Below the pieces are notes generated by a model. The model saw only the letters and a list, made by a program, of their open reading frames with translations, searched no databases and had not been told where the DNA came from. The translations under genes were made by a program, and so were the position numbers. From CADEEL01 sp050246475 (lineage in GTDB: Bacteria; Pseudomonadota; Alphaproteobacteria; Caulobacterales; Aquidulcibacteraceae), in assembly GCA_050246475.1 (NCBI GenBank), contig JBFWVZ010000001.1, forward strand, positions 310,001 to 374,000: 64,000 nt of DNA, in the 5' to 3' direction. This document shows positions 8,292 through 16,364 of the stretch, piece by piece (position 1 is the stretch's first letter; each line of letters starts with the position of its first letter).

Positions 8292-9845
8292 TCAGGCGCA
8301 GTTCGACAAAACGGCGGGGCACGCATGATCGCGGTCTATCTCATTGCTGGGTTCATCGCGGTGGTGTGCCTGATCAATCTCCTCGATTTCGGACGGCTCG
8401 ACTGAGCGCTGGGTGAGCGCCGCGATCGCCTCGGCGAGGCGGCGCACGGGAACCGGTTTCTGCAGAAACGCATCCATGCCCGCCTCGGCGACGGCGCGGC
8501 GCACGTCATCGCCGAGCGATGCCGTCATCGCCGCGATGGGGGCGCCGGCCCAGGCGACGCGCGCGCGGCGCATGCGGCGCGCGGCTTCGAGCCCGTCCAT
8601 GCCGGGCATGTTCAAATCCATCAGCACAAGATCGAAGCGCGCGGCTTCGAAGGCAGCGAGCGCGTCGGCGCCGGAGGCGGCCGCCGTGACGCGGTGCCCC
8701 AGCGCACCCAGCACCGCCTCGAGCAATCGGCGCGCATTGGCGCGATCGTCAGCCACTAGAATCTCCAGCGCGGCTGCAGCCCCGGGCAACGTGCGGGCGG
8801 GCGCGAACGGCAGCGGCGCGTAGAACACGGCCCGCCAGACGCCGTCTTCATCACGGCGTGCTGTGAGGATTCCGCCCAGCGCCGCAGCAAGCGGGCGCGC
8901 GGTGCGCAACGTGTCCGGCGCCGGCGCGTGGTGAGCGCCCTCGGCGGTTGCGCGCAAGGTGAGGCCCGCGCCGCTCGCTTCGATCTCAAGCGTGACGCGC
9001 GCGGCGCGCCGTGCCCCTGCTTCGATCAAGGCGCGCATCAGCGCGCGCACGCCGGCGGGATCGCCGATCAGGCGCGCGCCTTCGCTCCCGGCGTGAACAA
9101 TTTCGACATCGGCGCCGTTCGTTTCCGCGGCGTCGGCGGCTTCACGCGCCAGGACGGCGGGATTGAACGGCGCGCGCACGGTCGTCATCGCCTCGGGATC
9201 GCCTGCGGCGGCGGCGAGGGCCTCGTCCAGCGCGGCGCGCAGGCGATTGCACGCATCGAGCGCGCCGGAGGGCGCCGTCTGAGGCGCGCGCGCCAGGGAT
9301 TCGATTGCGCAGGCGAGTGCGGGGCGCACCTCTTCGCCCATCAGCGCCAGCATCTGGCGGCGGCGCAGCGCGGCGGCGTGCGCTTCGGTGCGCGCCTCGG
9401 CCAGTTCGCCGAGCGCACGCTCCTCGTGATCGACGTCGAGCGCGCAGAGAAGCGCCGCCTCGTCGCCGTCCCATTGCACCCGCCGTGCGTAAATTTCGGC
9501 TCGAAAATCCTCGCCGGTGCGCCGGCGCAAGGTGCGCCGACCGAAGAGCGCGACGCCGTCCCGCACTTGCGCCCACGCGGCGGCGGGATCATCGCGCGCG
9601 GCTTCATCGAAGAGAGGGAGCAGGCTCTCGGCGGCGAGCGCATCGGCCACGCTTTCGAACCCGAAGAGATCGGCGAAGGCGGCGTTGGCCCAGAGCGGGC
9701 GAAATCGGACATGGACGAGCTGGGCCTGCAGGGAGACATGCGCCAGCGCCGCGAAACGATCCGCCGCCGCCCCAGTCTCGCGCTCCCCGCCGCCGCACGT
9801 CACAAGATACAACCTAAAATCGCAATCTGCGGCCTTAGGTAGCAA
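8292..9845 (-). CDS. PAS - degenerate histidine kinase - receiver protein
   Basis: A 517-residue protein laid out like a hybrid sensor kinase. A PAS-like domain (about residues 35-145, WANAAFADLFGFESV) is followed by a dimerisation-helix region, an ATPase-like region and a receiver (about residues 365-480). In the dimerisation helix the H-box position reads LMGEEVRPAL where active kinases have xxxHExRxPL, so the phospho-accepting His is replaced by Glu. The ATP-binding N-box Asn is absent (ALMRALIEAGARRA) and no DxGxG box is visible. The receiver is intact: an acidic pair VADDR, phospho-acceptor Asp in LVLMDLNMPGMDG, and Lys in FLQKP. It is therefore probably a phosphorylation target or scaffold, not a kinase. 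There is no membrane segment. It overlaps a candidate micro-ORF on the other strand. Confidence 0.82.
   Translation of the reverse strand: MLPKAADCDFRLYLVTCGGGERETGAAADRFAALAHVSLQAQLVHVRFRPLWANAAFADLFGFESVADALAAESLLPLFDEAARDDPAAAWAQVRDGVALFGRRTLRRRTGEDFRAEIYARRVQWDGDEAALLCALDVDHEERALGELAEARTEAHAAALRRRQMLALMGEEVRPALACAIESLARAPQTAPSGALDACNRLRAALDEALAAAAGDPEAMTTVRAPFNPAVLAREAADAAETNGADVEIVHAGSEGARLIGDPAGVRALMRALIEAGARRAARVTLEIEASGAGLTLRATAEGAHHAPAPDTLRTARPLAAALGGILTARRDEDGVWRAVFYAPLPFAPARTLPGAAAALEILVADDRANARRLLEAVLGALGHRVTAAASGADALAAFEAARFDLVLMDLNMPGMDGLEAARRMRRARVAWAGAPIAAMTASLGDDVRRAVAEAGMDAFLQKPVPVRRLAEAIAALTQRSVEPSEIEEIDQAHHRDEPSNEIDRDHACPAVLSNCA
8325..8405 (+). CDS. Possible 26-residue single-span membrane micro-protein
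   Basis: A 27-codon frame encoding MIAVYLIAGFIAVVCLINLL followed by DFGRLD. It reads as one hydrophobic helix with a short charged tail, and most third positions are G or C as in local genes. It is antisense to the last 38 codons of the receiver-domain protein on the other strand. That tail lies beyond the receiver fold and looks unstructured. The upstream Shine-Dalgarno is weak (GGCGGGG). I cannot say which strand is constrained, so this is a candidate only. Confidence 0.35.
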   Translation: MIAVYLIAGFIAVVCLINLLDFGRLD

Positions 9846-9870
9846 CGGAGAGTTGATCAGAGGTAAACGC

Positions 9871-10620
9871 TCAACCCATCGCGGCGGCGTATTCGAGAAT
9901 GAGGTCCGACTTGGCGTAGCCGCCCGCGGCGCCGACCTCGATCGCGGTTTGCAGCCGCTGAGCGTCGTTCAAACGGGAAAGCTGGAAGGCCAGGCCCTTC
10001 CTGGCGATCGTCGCCGCGCGCCGGCGCAGGCGCGCCTCGCTTCCCCACCAGCGCAGATTGATCGCGGTGAGCCAGCGCAGCGGCTCCAGACGGCGGATCG
10101 TAAAATCGGTGCGCGGCGCGGTCACCCAGGCGCGATCGGCGAACATATCCTCCATGTGCATCGTGAGCGGGAGCATGGCGTCGCGCGCGTGCAGATGCAT
10201 CAGCAGGCGGCGTGAATAGCCGTCGATGACGAAGCGGTCGTCAGGGAGGTTGGTCGCGCGCAGCTGATCGTAGAGATCGTCCATCGCGTCGAAGGGAGAG
10301 CCAGGGCCGATTTTGATCTCGAGCACATAGCGCTCGTTCTGATCGGTGAAGCCGGCGAGATCCTCGAGGAAAATGAGCTCGCCTGCCTTGCGCGCATCGA
10401 GCACGCGCTTAGCGCTCCATTCGTCGGTCAAGCGATCGGGATGGCGGAAATAGAAGATGCGCTTGGCGCCGTCCGCAGCCCAGCAGACATCGCTTTCGAA
10501 GAAGTGCTTTAGGTTCGGCAAGCGGGCGGCGGCTTCGCGCCCTTCCTTCAGGTGCGCTTGATCGTTTAGCGCGCGGTGATGGATCCAGCGAAAATCGGCG
10601 CTTGGCGCGGGCAAAGGCAT
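9871..10620 (-). CDS. GDPD-like (PI-PLC fold) phosphodiesterase family protein
   Basis: A 249-residue soluble protein that I read as a glycerophosphodiester phosphodiesterase relative. An N-terminal HHRALND corresponds to the HR motif of the family. FESDVCWAADG matches the E-x-D...DG metal-binding segment, FRHPDRL matches the HD segment, and LEIKIG matches the later E-x-K. The C-terminal third (RWLTAINLRWWGSEARLRRR and the region after it) does not match the usual enzyme and could carry specificity. It is the last gene of a four-gene leftward operon and overlaps the CDP-alcohol phosphotransferase stop by one base. The neighbours suggest a phosphoester or lipid head-group substrate. Family assignment is moderate. 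Confidence 0.6.
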   Translation of the reverse strand: MPLPAPSADFRWIHHRALNDQAHLKEGREAAARLPNLKHFFESDVCWAADGAKRIFYFRHPDRLTDEWSAKRVLDARKAGELIFLEDLAGFTDQNERYVLEIKIGPGSPFDAMDDLYDQLRATNLPDDRFVIDGYSRRLLMHLHARDAMLPLTMHMEDMFADRAWVTAPRTDFTIRRLEPLRWLTAINLRWWGSEARLRRRAATIARKGLAFQLSRLNDAQRLQTAIEVGAAGGYAKSDLILEYAAAMG

Positions 10621-11153
10621 CAGGGCTTTCTACGCATGACAAAATGGCCGACATAGTCGGCGAGGGACCAGAGCGTGACGAGAGCGGCCATCCATCCTAG
10701 CCACAGGCGCCAAACATCCGCATGCGGCCAATTGAACGCCGCGACGGCGACGATGCCGATGATCGCGGCGCCTTGCGCAACCGCTTTCACTTTGCCGGAA
10801 AGCCTGGCGCCCACTGCGAGGCCCGCCTGCGCGCCATAGATGCGCGCATAGGCGACGCCGACATCGCGGACAACGAAACAGGCCATCACCCAGTATGAAA
10901 TCCAGCCGAGTGCGAGGAAGCTCGCGAAGATGAGCAGGCGCGCGAGCGAATCCGCCATCGGATCGAGCATGGCGCCTAAGGCGCTCGTCTGCTTCGTCGC
11001 GCGCGCGACCATGCCGTCGAGCGCATCGGAGATTTCGCAATAGATAACCGCGACGAGCGCGGCGATGAGGAGCGGCGGGGCTTGCAGCAGGCACCACGCC
11101 GCGATAAGCGCGCCTGGAATGCGCGAGAGCGTGACGAGGTTGGCGGGCGTCAT
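10620..11153 (-). CDS. CDP-alcohol phosphatidyltransferase family membrane protein
   Basis: A 177-residue integral membrane enzyme with about five or six hydrophobic segments. It carries the complete CDP-alcohol phosphotransferase signature D-x2-DG-x2-AR-x8-G-x3-D-x3-D as SDALDGMVARA...SALGAMLDPMAD (about residues 43-70). The family joins a CDP-activated alcohol to a second alcohol with release of CMP, as in phosphatidylglycerophosphate synthesis. The acceptor cannot be read from the sequence. It overlaps the upstream HAD phosphatase by 4 bp and the downstream GDPD-like gene by 1 bp, so the three are translated as a unit. Confidence 0.85.
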   Translation of the reverse strand: MTPANLVTLSRIPGALIAAWCLLQAPPLLIAALVAVIYCEISDALDGMVARATKQTSALGAMLDPMADSLARLLIFASFLALGWISYWVMACFVVRDVGVAYARIYGAQAGLAVGARLSGKVKAVAQGAAIIGIVAVAAFNWPHADVWRLWLGWMAALVTLWSLADYVGHFVMRRKP

Positions 11154-11899
11154 GCGCTTCTCGCGGCAATCAGCGCCTCGGCCAGCTCCACGAAGCCCGC
11201 TCCGCGCTCGGCCCGCATGATCCAGCGCGGTCGCTTGTTCATGCCCGGCAGGAATTCGCGCACATTGGCGACGGCGGCGGAGAGCGGAAAGGCTTCGAAC
11301 ATCGGCTCATCGTTGGGGGAATCGCCCACATAGAGCGTTTCGCCGGCAAAGTCCGAAACGGCGAACGCCTTGGCGAGCAAGTCCGTCGCGGTGGAGGCTT
11401 TCGAGTAGCCGCCGGCCCACGCGTTGACGTGGATCGAGCTCACGGTGGCTTGAAAGCCCGCGGCGCGGAAATGGTCGCGGATGCGCTCGGCCAGAGCGAT
11501 CGGGAAGGGGCCGACATCCTCGCGGAAATCGACCGCGACATCGGCCACGCGATAGGGCTGATCGAGTGCGAGCTTCAATCCCTTCTCGAACTTGAGCGTC
11601 TCTTCGGCGGTCCGCATCAATTCATCGAGCTTGCGCGCATCGAAATAGTAGCGGCGCTCGAGCGCGCCGGCCGCATCGCGCCAATAAGAGAGCGCGCCGT
11701 TTTCACCGACCACGCCTGCGATGGGCCAAAGCCGCGCGATCGCATCGGCCCAGCCGGCGGGCCGGCCTGTCACGACGATTGTCTTGATTCCCGCGGCCTG
11801 AAGGCGCTCCAGCGCTGCAATCACGCTTGAGCCGACGCGGCCGCGCTCGGAGAGCGTGTCGTCCAGATCCGAAAGCAAGAAGCGCACGCGGGCCAGCAT
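11150..11899 (-). CDS. HAD-IIB type phosphatase
   Basis: A HAD-superfamily hydrolase of about 249 residues. Motif I is FLLSDLDDTLS at the N-terminus with both catalytic Asp residues. Motif II is TIVVTGRPAGW, the motif III lysine is probably in GGYSKASTATDLL, and motif IV is LYVGDSPNDEPMF. The C2-type cap and GENGALSYW resemble mannosyl-3-phosphoglycerate phosphatase and sugar phosphatases. The start is uncertain. The ATG at 11899 places motif I at residues 8-18, as usual. A GTG at 11941 and a TTG at 11980 would overlap the upstream membrane-protein gene. It may supply or recycle the alcohol used by the adjacent CDP-alcohol enzyme, which is inference from context only. Confidence 0.85.
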   Translation of the reverse strand: MLARVRFLLSDLDDTLSERGRVGSSVIAALERLQAAGIKTIVVTGRPAGWADAIARLWPIAGVVGENGALSYWRDAAGALERRYYFDARKLDELMRTAEETLKFEKGLKLALDQPYRVADVAVDFREDVGPFPIALAERIRDHFRAAGFQATVSSIHVNAWAGGYSKASTATDLLAKAFAVSDFAGETLYVGDSPNDEPMFEAFPLSAAVANVREFLPGMNKRPRWIMRAERGAGFVELAEALIAARSA

Positions 11900-11930
11900 T
11901 TCGCGCGGCGCGGCGGCCAGCGCCGTGGGC

Positions 11931-12725
11931 TCAGCGCTCACGGCATGGATCTTCGTAGGTAGGCGACCAATGCTCCGCAAACCATGCGGCCAGGCGCTTG
12001 TCGCGCTCCTTCTTGTTGGTGCGGCGCACGAGCGTGTCGATTTCGTCCCACAGCGCCTGATCCTCGAGCTTCAGCCATTTTCTGAGTTCGCTGATCTCAA
12101 TTTCCCGGAGCTTGGACAAGCGGGAAACGGTAATGATAAAGATGATCGAGCAGAAGACCGACACCCAGGGTGAGAACACCGCCATGAAAGAGATGACGGC
12201 GGCGATGTTGAAAATCATCGCGCCGCCGCCAAGGACGATCGAATCGCCGACGATCTTCATGCGCCGAAGCGGCGGCACCAGCGGAGAGATCGTGTTGGTG
12301 TGAATGAAATCGCAGATCATCATCATGATGGTGGCGCCCACCTGCGCGCCGATCGAAACGACGACGATGAATTGCATCTCCAGTGAAAGCTGATTGCCGC
12401 TGAACATGATGGCGGCGCCGCCGATGCCGGTGGCGGCGCCGATGGCGGCGAAATCGCGCCAGGCGATGCCGCGGTGATAGTCGACCAGGCGGTGAACGCT
12501 CAGCTTGTCGCGCACGACGAGGGCCATCTCGTAGTGACGATACTGGCGCGCGAGATCGGCGGTGTTCTTGTTGTTGCGCCAGAGCGTCAGCAAGATGATG
12601 ATGAGCCCGATCAGAGCCGCGAGCGAGCCCAGGATCGGTTGCTGGTGGAACGCCACGAGCGCGTTCCAGACGGCCTGGACGGCGGGCGCGTTCAGAAGTC
12701 CCGCCCAGAGCGATTGAAAATCCAT
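11931..12725 (-). CDS. Uncharacterised four-helix membrane protein
   Basis: A 264-residue protein of unknown function. One strong hydrophobic span lies near residues 35-52 (LGSLAALIGLIIILLTLW), a hydrophilic loop follows, and then three spans: AIGAATGIGGAAIMF, FIVVVSIGAQVGATIMMMI and FNIAAVISFMAVFSPWVSVF with its continuation. The C-terminal 70 residues are charged and helical (KLREIEISELRKWLKLED) and probably cytoplasmic. The start at 12725 is chosen because GGAGGGG sits five bases before it. An ATG at 12737 lies inside that ribosome-binding site. It heads the operon with the HAD phosphatase, CDP-alcohol enzyme and GDPD-like protein. I recognise no motif that gives a function. Confidence 0.75.
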   Translation of the reverse strand: MDFQSLWAGLLNAPAVQAVWNALVAFHQQPILGSLAALIGLIIILLTLWRNNKNTADLARQYRHYEMALVVRDKLSVHRLVDYHRGIAWRDFAAIGAATGIGGAAIMFSGNQLSLEMQFIVVVSIGAQVGATIMMMICDFIHTNTISPLVPPLRRMKIVGDSIVLGGGAMIFNIAAVISFMAVFSPWVSVFCSIIFIITVSRLSKLREIEISELRKWLKLEDQALWDEIDTLVRRTNKKERDKRLAAWFAEHWSPTYEDPCRER

Positions 12726-12749
12726 GATCCCCTCCATGACGGGGGGAGC

Positions 12750-14744
12750 TTAACCCGGCCGGAAGTGCTCGAAAATCCGGCGCGCCAATTCCTTGCTCAC
12801 GCCTTCGACGTCCTCCAATTCGGCGAGCGCGGCGCGGGAGACGTCGCGGGCTGAGCCGAAGCGCTCCAGCAATGCGCGTTTGCGCGCGGGGCCGACGCCC
12901 TCGATCTCGTCGAGCGGATTCTTGGCGATGTCGGCTTTGCGCTTCTGTCGGTGGGCGCCGATGGCGAAGCGGTGCGCCTCGTCGCGCAGGCGTTGGAGGT
13001 AATAGAGGACGGGGCTTTTCTCATCGAGGCGGAAGGGGGGCCTGCCTGACATGAAGAAGCGTTCGCGGCCCGCATCGCGATCGACGCCCTTGGCGACGCC
13101 CACGAGCGTCACCTTGCCTTCCAGGCCCACGTCCCGTAGCGCATCGCGCGCCGCGGCGAGTTGGCCTTCGCCGCCGTCGATCAGCACGAGATCGGGCCAG
13201 CGGCCGAATTTCGCGCCGGAATCCTCGCGGTCGCGCTCCTTGGAGAAATCGACGCCGCCGTCTTTCACCGCGCCGCCCTCGGCGCTTTCGATCGCTTCGC
13301 CTTGCTCCTTCGCGAGCCGGGCGAAGCGGCGGCGCAACACTTCGCGCATCATGGCGAAATCGTCGCCGGGGGTCAGCTCCGTGCTCTTGATGTTGAACTT
13401 GCGATACTGGTTTTTCTCGAAACCATCCGGCCCCGCGACGATCATGGCGCCGACGGCGTTCGTGCCTTGGATGTGTGAGTTGTCATAGACCTCAATGCGT
13501 TCGGGCGGCGCTGAAAGGCCGAACGCATCGGCCACGCCTGTCAGCGAGCGTGCTACGCTTTGCGTATCGGCCATGCGGCGCGCGAGCGCTTCGCGGGCGT
13601 TCAACGCGGCTTGCGCGACAATGTCTTTCTTTTCGCCGCGCTCGGGCGTGCGGATCTCGACCTTGCGTTCGGCGCGCAGCGAGAAGGCTTCCTCCAAGAG
13701 TTCGCGCTCCTTTGGCGCGATGTTCGCCAGGATAAGCCGGGGCGGCTCTTTGTCGTCGTAGAATTGCGCGAGGAAACTTTCGAGCACTTCGCCGGCTTCG
13801 AGCGCGGCCTCATGGCGGGGGAAATAGGCGCGGTTGCCCCAATTTTGGCCGGCGCGGAAGAAGAACACCTGAATGCAGGAGAAGCCGCCTTCCATGTGAA
13901 TGGCGAAGACGTCGGCTTCGTCGAAGGTCTGCGGGTTGACGCCTTGGGTGGCGCGCACGGCGGCGAGCGCGCGGATGCGGTTGCGCAAGCGCGCGGCTTG
14001 CTCGAACTCGAGCGCTTCGGAGGCTTCGCGCATTTCCTGGGCTAAGCGACCCAGCAGCGCGACGGATTTGCCGTTCAAGAAGGCGAGGCCGTCATCGACG
14101 AGGCGCGCGTATTCCTCCTCGCTCACGAGATCGACGCAGGGCGCGGCGCAGCGTTTGATCTGGTGCAGCATGCAGGGGCGGGTGCGCGTGGCGTAGACGT
14201 TGTCGGAACACGAGCGCAGCAGGAACGCTTTCTGCAATGTGTTGAGCGTGGCGTTGACGGCGCCGGCCGAAGCGAAGGGGCCGAAATACTCGCCCTTGAA
14301 GCGCTTGGCGCCGCGATGCTTCTGGATGACGGGCGCTTGATGATCCGTCCGTATAAGGATGAACGGAAAACTCTTATCGTCGCGCAGGATCACGTTGTAG
14401 CGGGGGCGCAGCCGCTTGATCATGTTGGCTTCGAGGAGCAGCGCCTCCGTTTCTGTCGCGGTGACGATCACCTCCATCGCGGCGGTTTGCGCGATCATGC
14501 GGTAGATCTGGTTGGCGTGGGCGCGGCCTTGCGCGTATTGCGCGACGCGGGCCTTCAGATTGCGCGCCTTGCCGACGTAAAGCACGTCGCCGTTGGCCGC
14601 GATCATGCGGTAGACGCCGGGCTTGGCCGGCATCGTTTTCCACGCTTCGCGGATGGCCTCGGCGCCGCGCACGGCGGAGGCGCCGCTGGCTTCAGCGGGC
14701 AAACTCTCCAAATCGGGCGCGTCGGGCTTATCGGCCTTGGCCAT
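12750..14744 (-). CDS. uvrC: Excinuclease ABC subunit C
   Basis: A 664-residue UvrC, the 3'/5' incision subunit of nucleotide-excision repair. It has the N-terminal GIY-YIG nuclease (PGVYRMIAANGDVLYVGKA), a cysteine-containing segment (RSCSDNVYATRTRPC), and a UvrB-binding UVR helix (LAQEMREASEALEFEQAARLRNRI). The RNase H-like domain includes YDNSHIQGTNAVGAM and LVLIDGGEGQL, and a C-terminal tandem helix-hairpin-helix ends in VEGVSKELARRIFEHF. The frame is open to 14804, but the ATG at 14744 avoids a run of the upstream terminator. uvrB lies 5.7 kb away at 20447-22741. Confidence 0.97.
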   Translation of the reverse strand: MAKADKPDAPDLESLPAEASGASAVRGAEAIREAWKTMPAKPGVYRMIAANGDVLYVGKARNLKARVAQYAQGRAHANQIYRMIAQTAAMEVIVTATETEALLLEANMIKRLRPRYNVILRDDKSFPFILIRTDHQAPVIQKHRGAKRFKGEYFGPFASAGAVNATLNTLQKAFLLRSCSDNVYATRTRPCMLHQIKRCAAPCVDLVSEEEYARLVDDGLAFLNGKSVALLGRLAQEMREASEALEFEQAARLRNRIRALAAVRATQGVNPQTFDEADVFAIHMEGGFSCIQVFFFRAGQNWGNRAYFPRHEAALEAGEVLESFLAQFYDDKEPPRLILANIAPKERELLEEAFSLRAERKVEIRTPERGEKKDIVAQAALNAREALARRMADTQSVARSLTGVADAFGLSAPPERIEVYDNSHIQGTNAVGAMIVAGPDGFEKNQYRKFNIKSTELTPGDDFAMMREVLRRRFARLAKEQGEAIESAEGGAVKDGGVDFSKERDREDSGAKFGRWPDLVLIDGGEGQLAAARDALRDVGLEGKVTLVGVAKGVDRDAGRERFFMSGRPPFRLDEKSPVLYYLQRLRDEAHRFAIGAHRQKRKADIAKNPLDEIEGVGPARKRALLERFGSARDVSRAALAELEDVEGVSKELARRIFEHFRPG

Positions 14745-14774
14745 GAGCGGAAGATAGCGATCAGAGCTGCGGAA

Positions 14775-14811
14775 ACAAAAAAGGCCCGCACGCTCTCCGC
14801 GCACGGGCCTT
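14775..14811 (-). terminator. Rho-independent terminator of the cold-shock gene
   Basis: On the minus strand AAGGCCCG ... CGGGCCTT (14811-14804 with 14788-14781) forms a stem with further GC pairs inside. It is followed by TTTTTTGTTTCC. This is a strong terminator just after the cold-shock protein gene and before uvrC. Confidence 0.85.
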
Positions 14812-14835
14812 CCCGTTATCGCCTGATGCGCTCGT

Positions 14836-15507
14836 CTATTCGACGAGCTTCAGATTGACGGCCTTGGGGCCTTTGCCCTTCGAATCCGGCAGCGTCTGGA
14901 AGTTGATGCGCTGGCCTTCGTTCAAAGGCGGAAGGCCCGCACGCTCCACCGCGCTCACGTGAACGAAGACGTCCGGGCCGCCGCCGTCCGGCGTGATAAA
15001 GCCGAAGCCGCGCGCGGAATTGAAGAATTTCACCGTGCCGTCCTGGGGATCGCCCAGGGGCGCGCGCGGGGGCCGATCGCCGCCGCCGAAGCCTTCGCCG
15101 CGCGGACGGAAACCGCCGCCGCCACGATCGCCGCCATAGCCGCCGCCACCGCCGCCGCGGTATCCGCCGCCGCCGCCGCGATCACCGCCGTAGCCGCCGC
15201 CGCCACCGCCGCGATAGCCGCCGCCACCGCCGCCGCCGCGATAGCCTCCGCCGCCGCCGCCGCCACGATAGCCGCCGCCACCACCACCGCCGCCGTAGCC
15301 GCCGCGATCACCGCCGCCGCCGCCGCGATAGCCTCCGCCGCCGCCGCCGCCAAAACCACCGCCGCCGCCGCCGCCAAAGCTGTCGCCGCCGCCGCCGCCA
15401 AATTCAGGAGAGCCGCCGAACTCGTCGCCGCCCCGCTCCCTTCCCCGCTTTCTTTCTTTCTTCTTGTCGCCGCCGTCGTCGTCGTCGAATTCGTAGTCGT
15501 CGCTCAT
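14836..15507 (-). CDS. Cold-shock domain protein with long glycine-rich N-terminal region
   Basis: About 223 residues in three parts. Residues 1-35 are highly acidic then basic (DDDDGGDKKKERKRGRERGG). Residues about 36-145 are almost pure glycine punctuated by YRGG, YGGDRGG and FGGG repeats. Residues about 153-223 are a cold-shock domain with both RNA-binding motifs, GFGFI and DVFVHVSAVE. Classic CspA proteins are about 70 residues with no extension. The layout resembles eukaryotic RGG-box RNA-binding proteins and bacterial Gly-rich RNA chaperones. It probably binds single-stranded RNA or DNA. The ATG at 15507 is eight bases after AAGGA. An ATG at 15513 is too close to that site. The repeat DNA is GCC/CCG-rich. 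Confidence 0.88.
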   Translation of the reverse strand: MSDDYEFDDDDGGDKKKERKRGRERGGDEFGGSPEFGGGGGDSFGGGGGGGFGGGGGGGYRGGGGGDRGGYGGGGGGGGYRGGGGGGGYRGGGGGGGYRGGGGGGYGGDRGGGGGYRGGGGGGYGGDRGGGGFRPRGEGFGGGDRPPRAPLGDPQDGTVKFFNSARGFGFITPDGGGPDVFVHVSAVERAGLPPLNEGQRINFQTLPDSKGKGPKAVNLKLVE

Positions 15508-15711
15508 TCCCATGGTCCTTGAACTTTGCGCACCTGCGCCAACAACGCCCCGACCTGCATCGGAGCGCTCACATCATTCCTCGACATGTTTTGGGGAGTT
15601 TGAATCTGCCGCACGCCGCGGAACGTCTTGCCTTCGCCGGCACGACGCCAGCTTTTCCACACTCCGCTTATGCGCGCGGGCCATGCGCCGTGCAAGGAGA
15701 AACCGTTTCGG

Positions 15712-16323
15712 TTACGCGGCTTTCACTGCGTCCGCGCGTTCGCGGCGCGCCACGACGTAGGCCACGATCGCGGCGCCGACGAGCTTCGAGACGATGCCGG
15801 TAATGACGGTGCCCCACGCGAAAATGCCGGGCACGACCTGGGACGCGAGAAAGATGAACACGACTTGATCGATCGGCGCGGAGAAGGCGCTCGAAATCAT
15901 GATGCGTTGCGAGAGCGGCCGGCGGGTGAAGGTGTAGACGGCCCAGTCCACCGTCTCGCTGATCAAAAACGCGGCGCCTGAAGCGAAGACTACAGTTATC
16001 CAGGAGGTCAGCGTCGAGAGCGCGAGGCCGACCAGCATTGCCGCCAGCACCCAATTTCTGATCTCGCGTTGCGCGAAATCACGGAAGACGAGCACCAGGC
16101 CGGTCACGATCGCCAGCGGCTGAAACTCCCCGCCGCCCAAATTGTCCGGGATGGTTGCCGTCGGCACCGCCGCGAAGGACCAATTGATCAACGGCATGAG
16201 CGCGACGTAGGCGGCGGTCCACGGCTTCTTGAGCAGGAACGCGATGGCCAGGACGGTCGCCGCGCAGATTGGGATGGCGATCCATGGCTGTTGCAGAAAC
16301 GTCAAAATCGCATTCGGATCCAT
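15712..16323 (-). CDS. VUT-family (YhhQ-like) queuosine-precursor transporter
   Basis: A 203-residue inner-membrane protein with about six hydrophobic spans. The segments FRDFAQREI, FLISETVDWAVYTF and SAFSAPIDQVVFIFLA match the conserved acidic and amide positions of the COG1738 family, whose E. coli member YhhQ imports preQ0/preQ1 for tRNA queuosine. Length is typical. No queuosine genes are adjacent. The transported precursor is therefore a family-based guess. Confidence 0.78.
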   Translation of the reverse strand: MDPNAILTFLQQPWIAIPICAATVLAIAFLLKKPWTAAYVALMPLINWSFAAVPTATIPDNLGGGEFQPLAIVTGLVLVFRDFAQREIRNWVLAAMLVGLALSTLTSWITVVFASGAAFLISETVDWAVYTFTRRPLSQRIMISSAFSAPIDQVVFIFLASQVVPGIFAWGTVITGIVSKLVGAAIVAYVVARRERADAVKAA

Positions 16324-16364
16324 AGCGCGATCTGGCGTAGGCGGCGGGATGGTGTCCAGCGTTG

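Noticed and set aside
8078..8326. 82-codon minus-strand frame between secA and the receiver gene
   Set aside because: It reads through the terminator and the inverted repeats, and the protein is Arg/Ala-rich without structure.
15070..15410. Short repeated units that might suggest a CRISPR or VNTR array
   Set aside because: The repeats are in-frame YRGG/YGG codons of one protein. There are no spacers of constant length.
14959..15522. Poly-alanine frame opposite the cold-shock protein
   Set aside because: It is the complement of the glycine repeats and has no other features.
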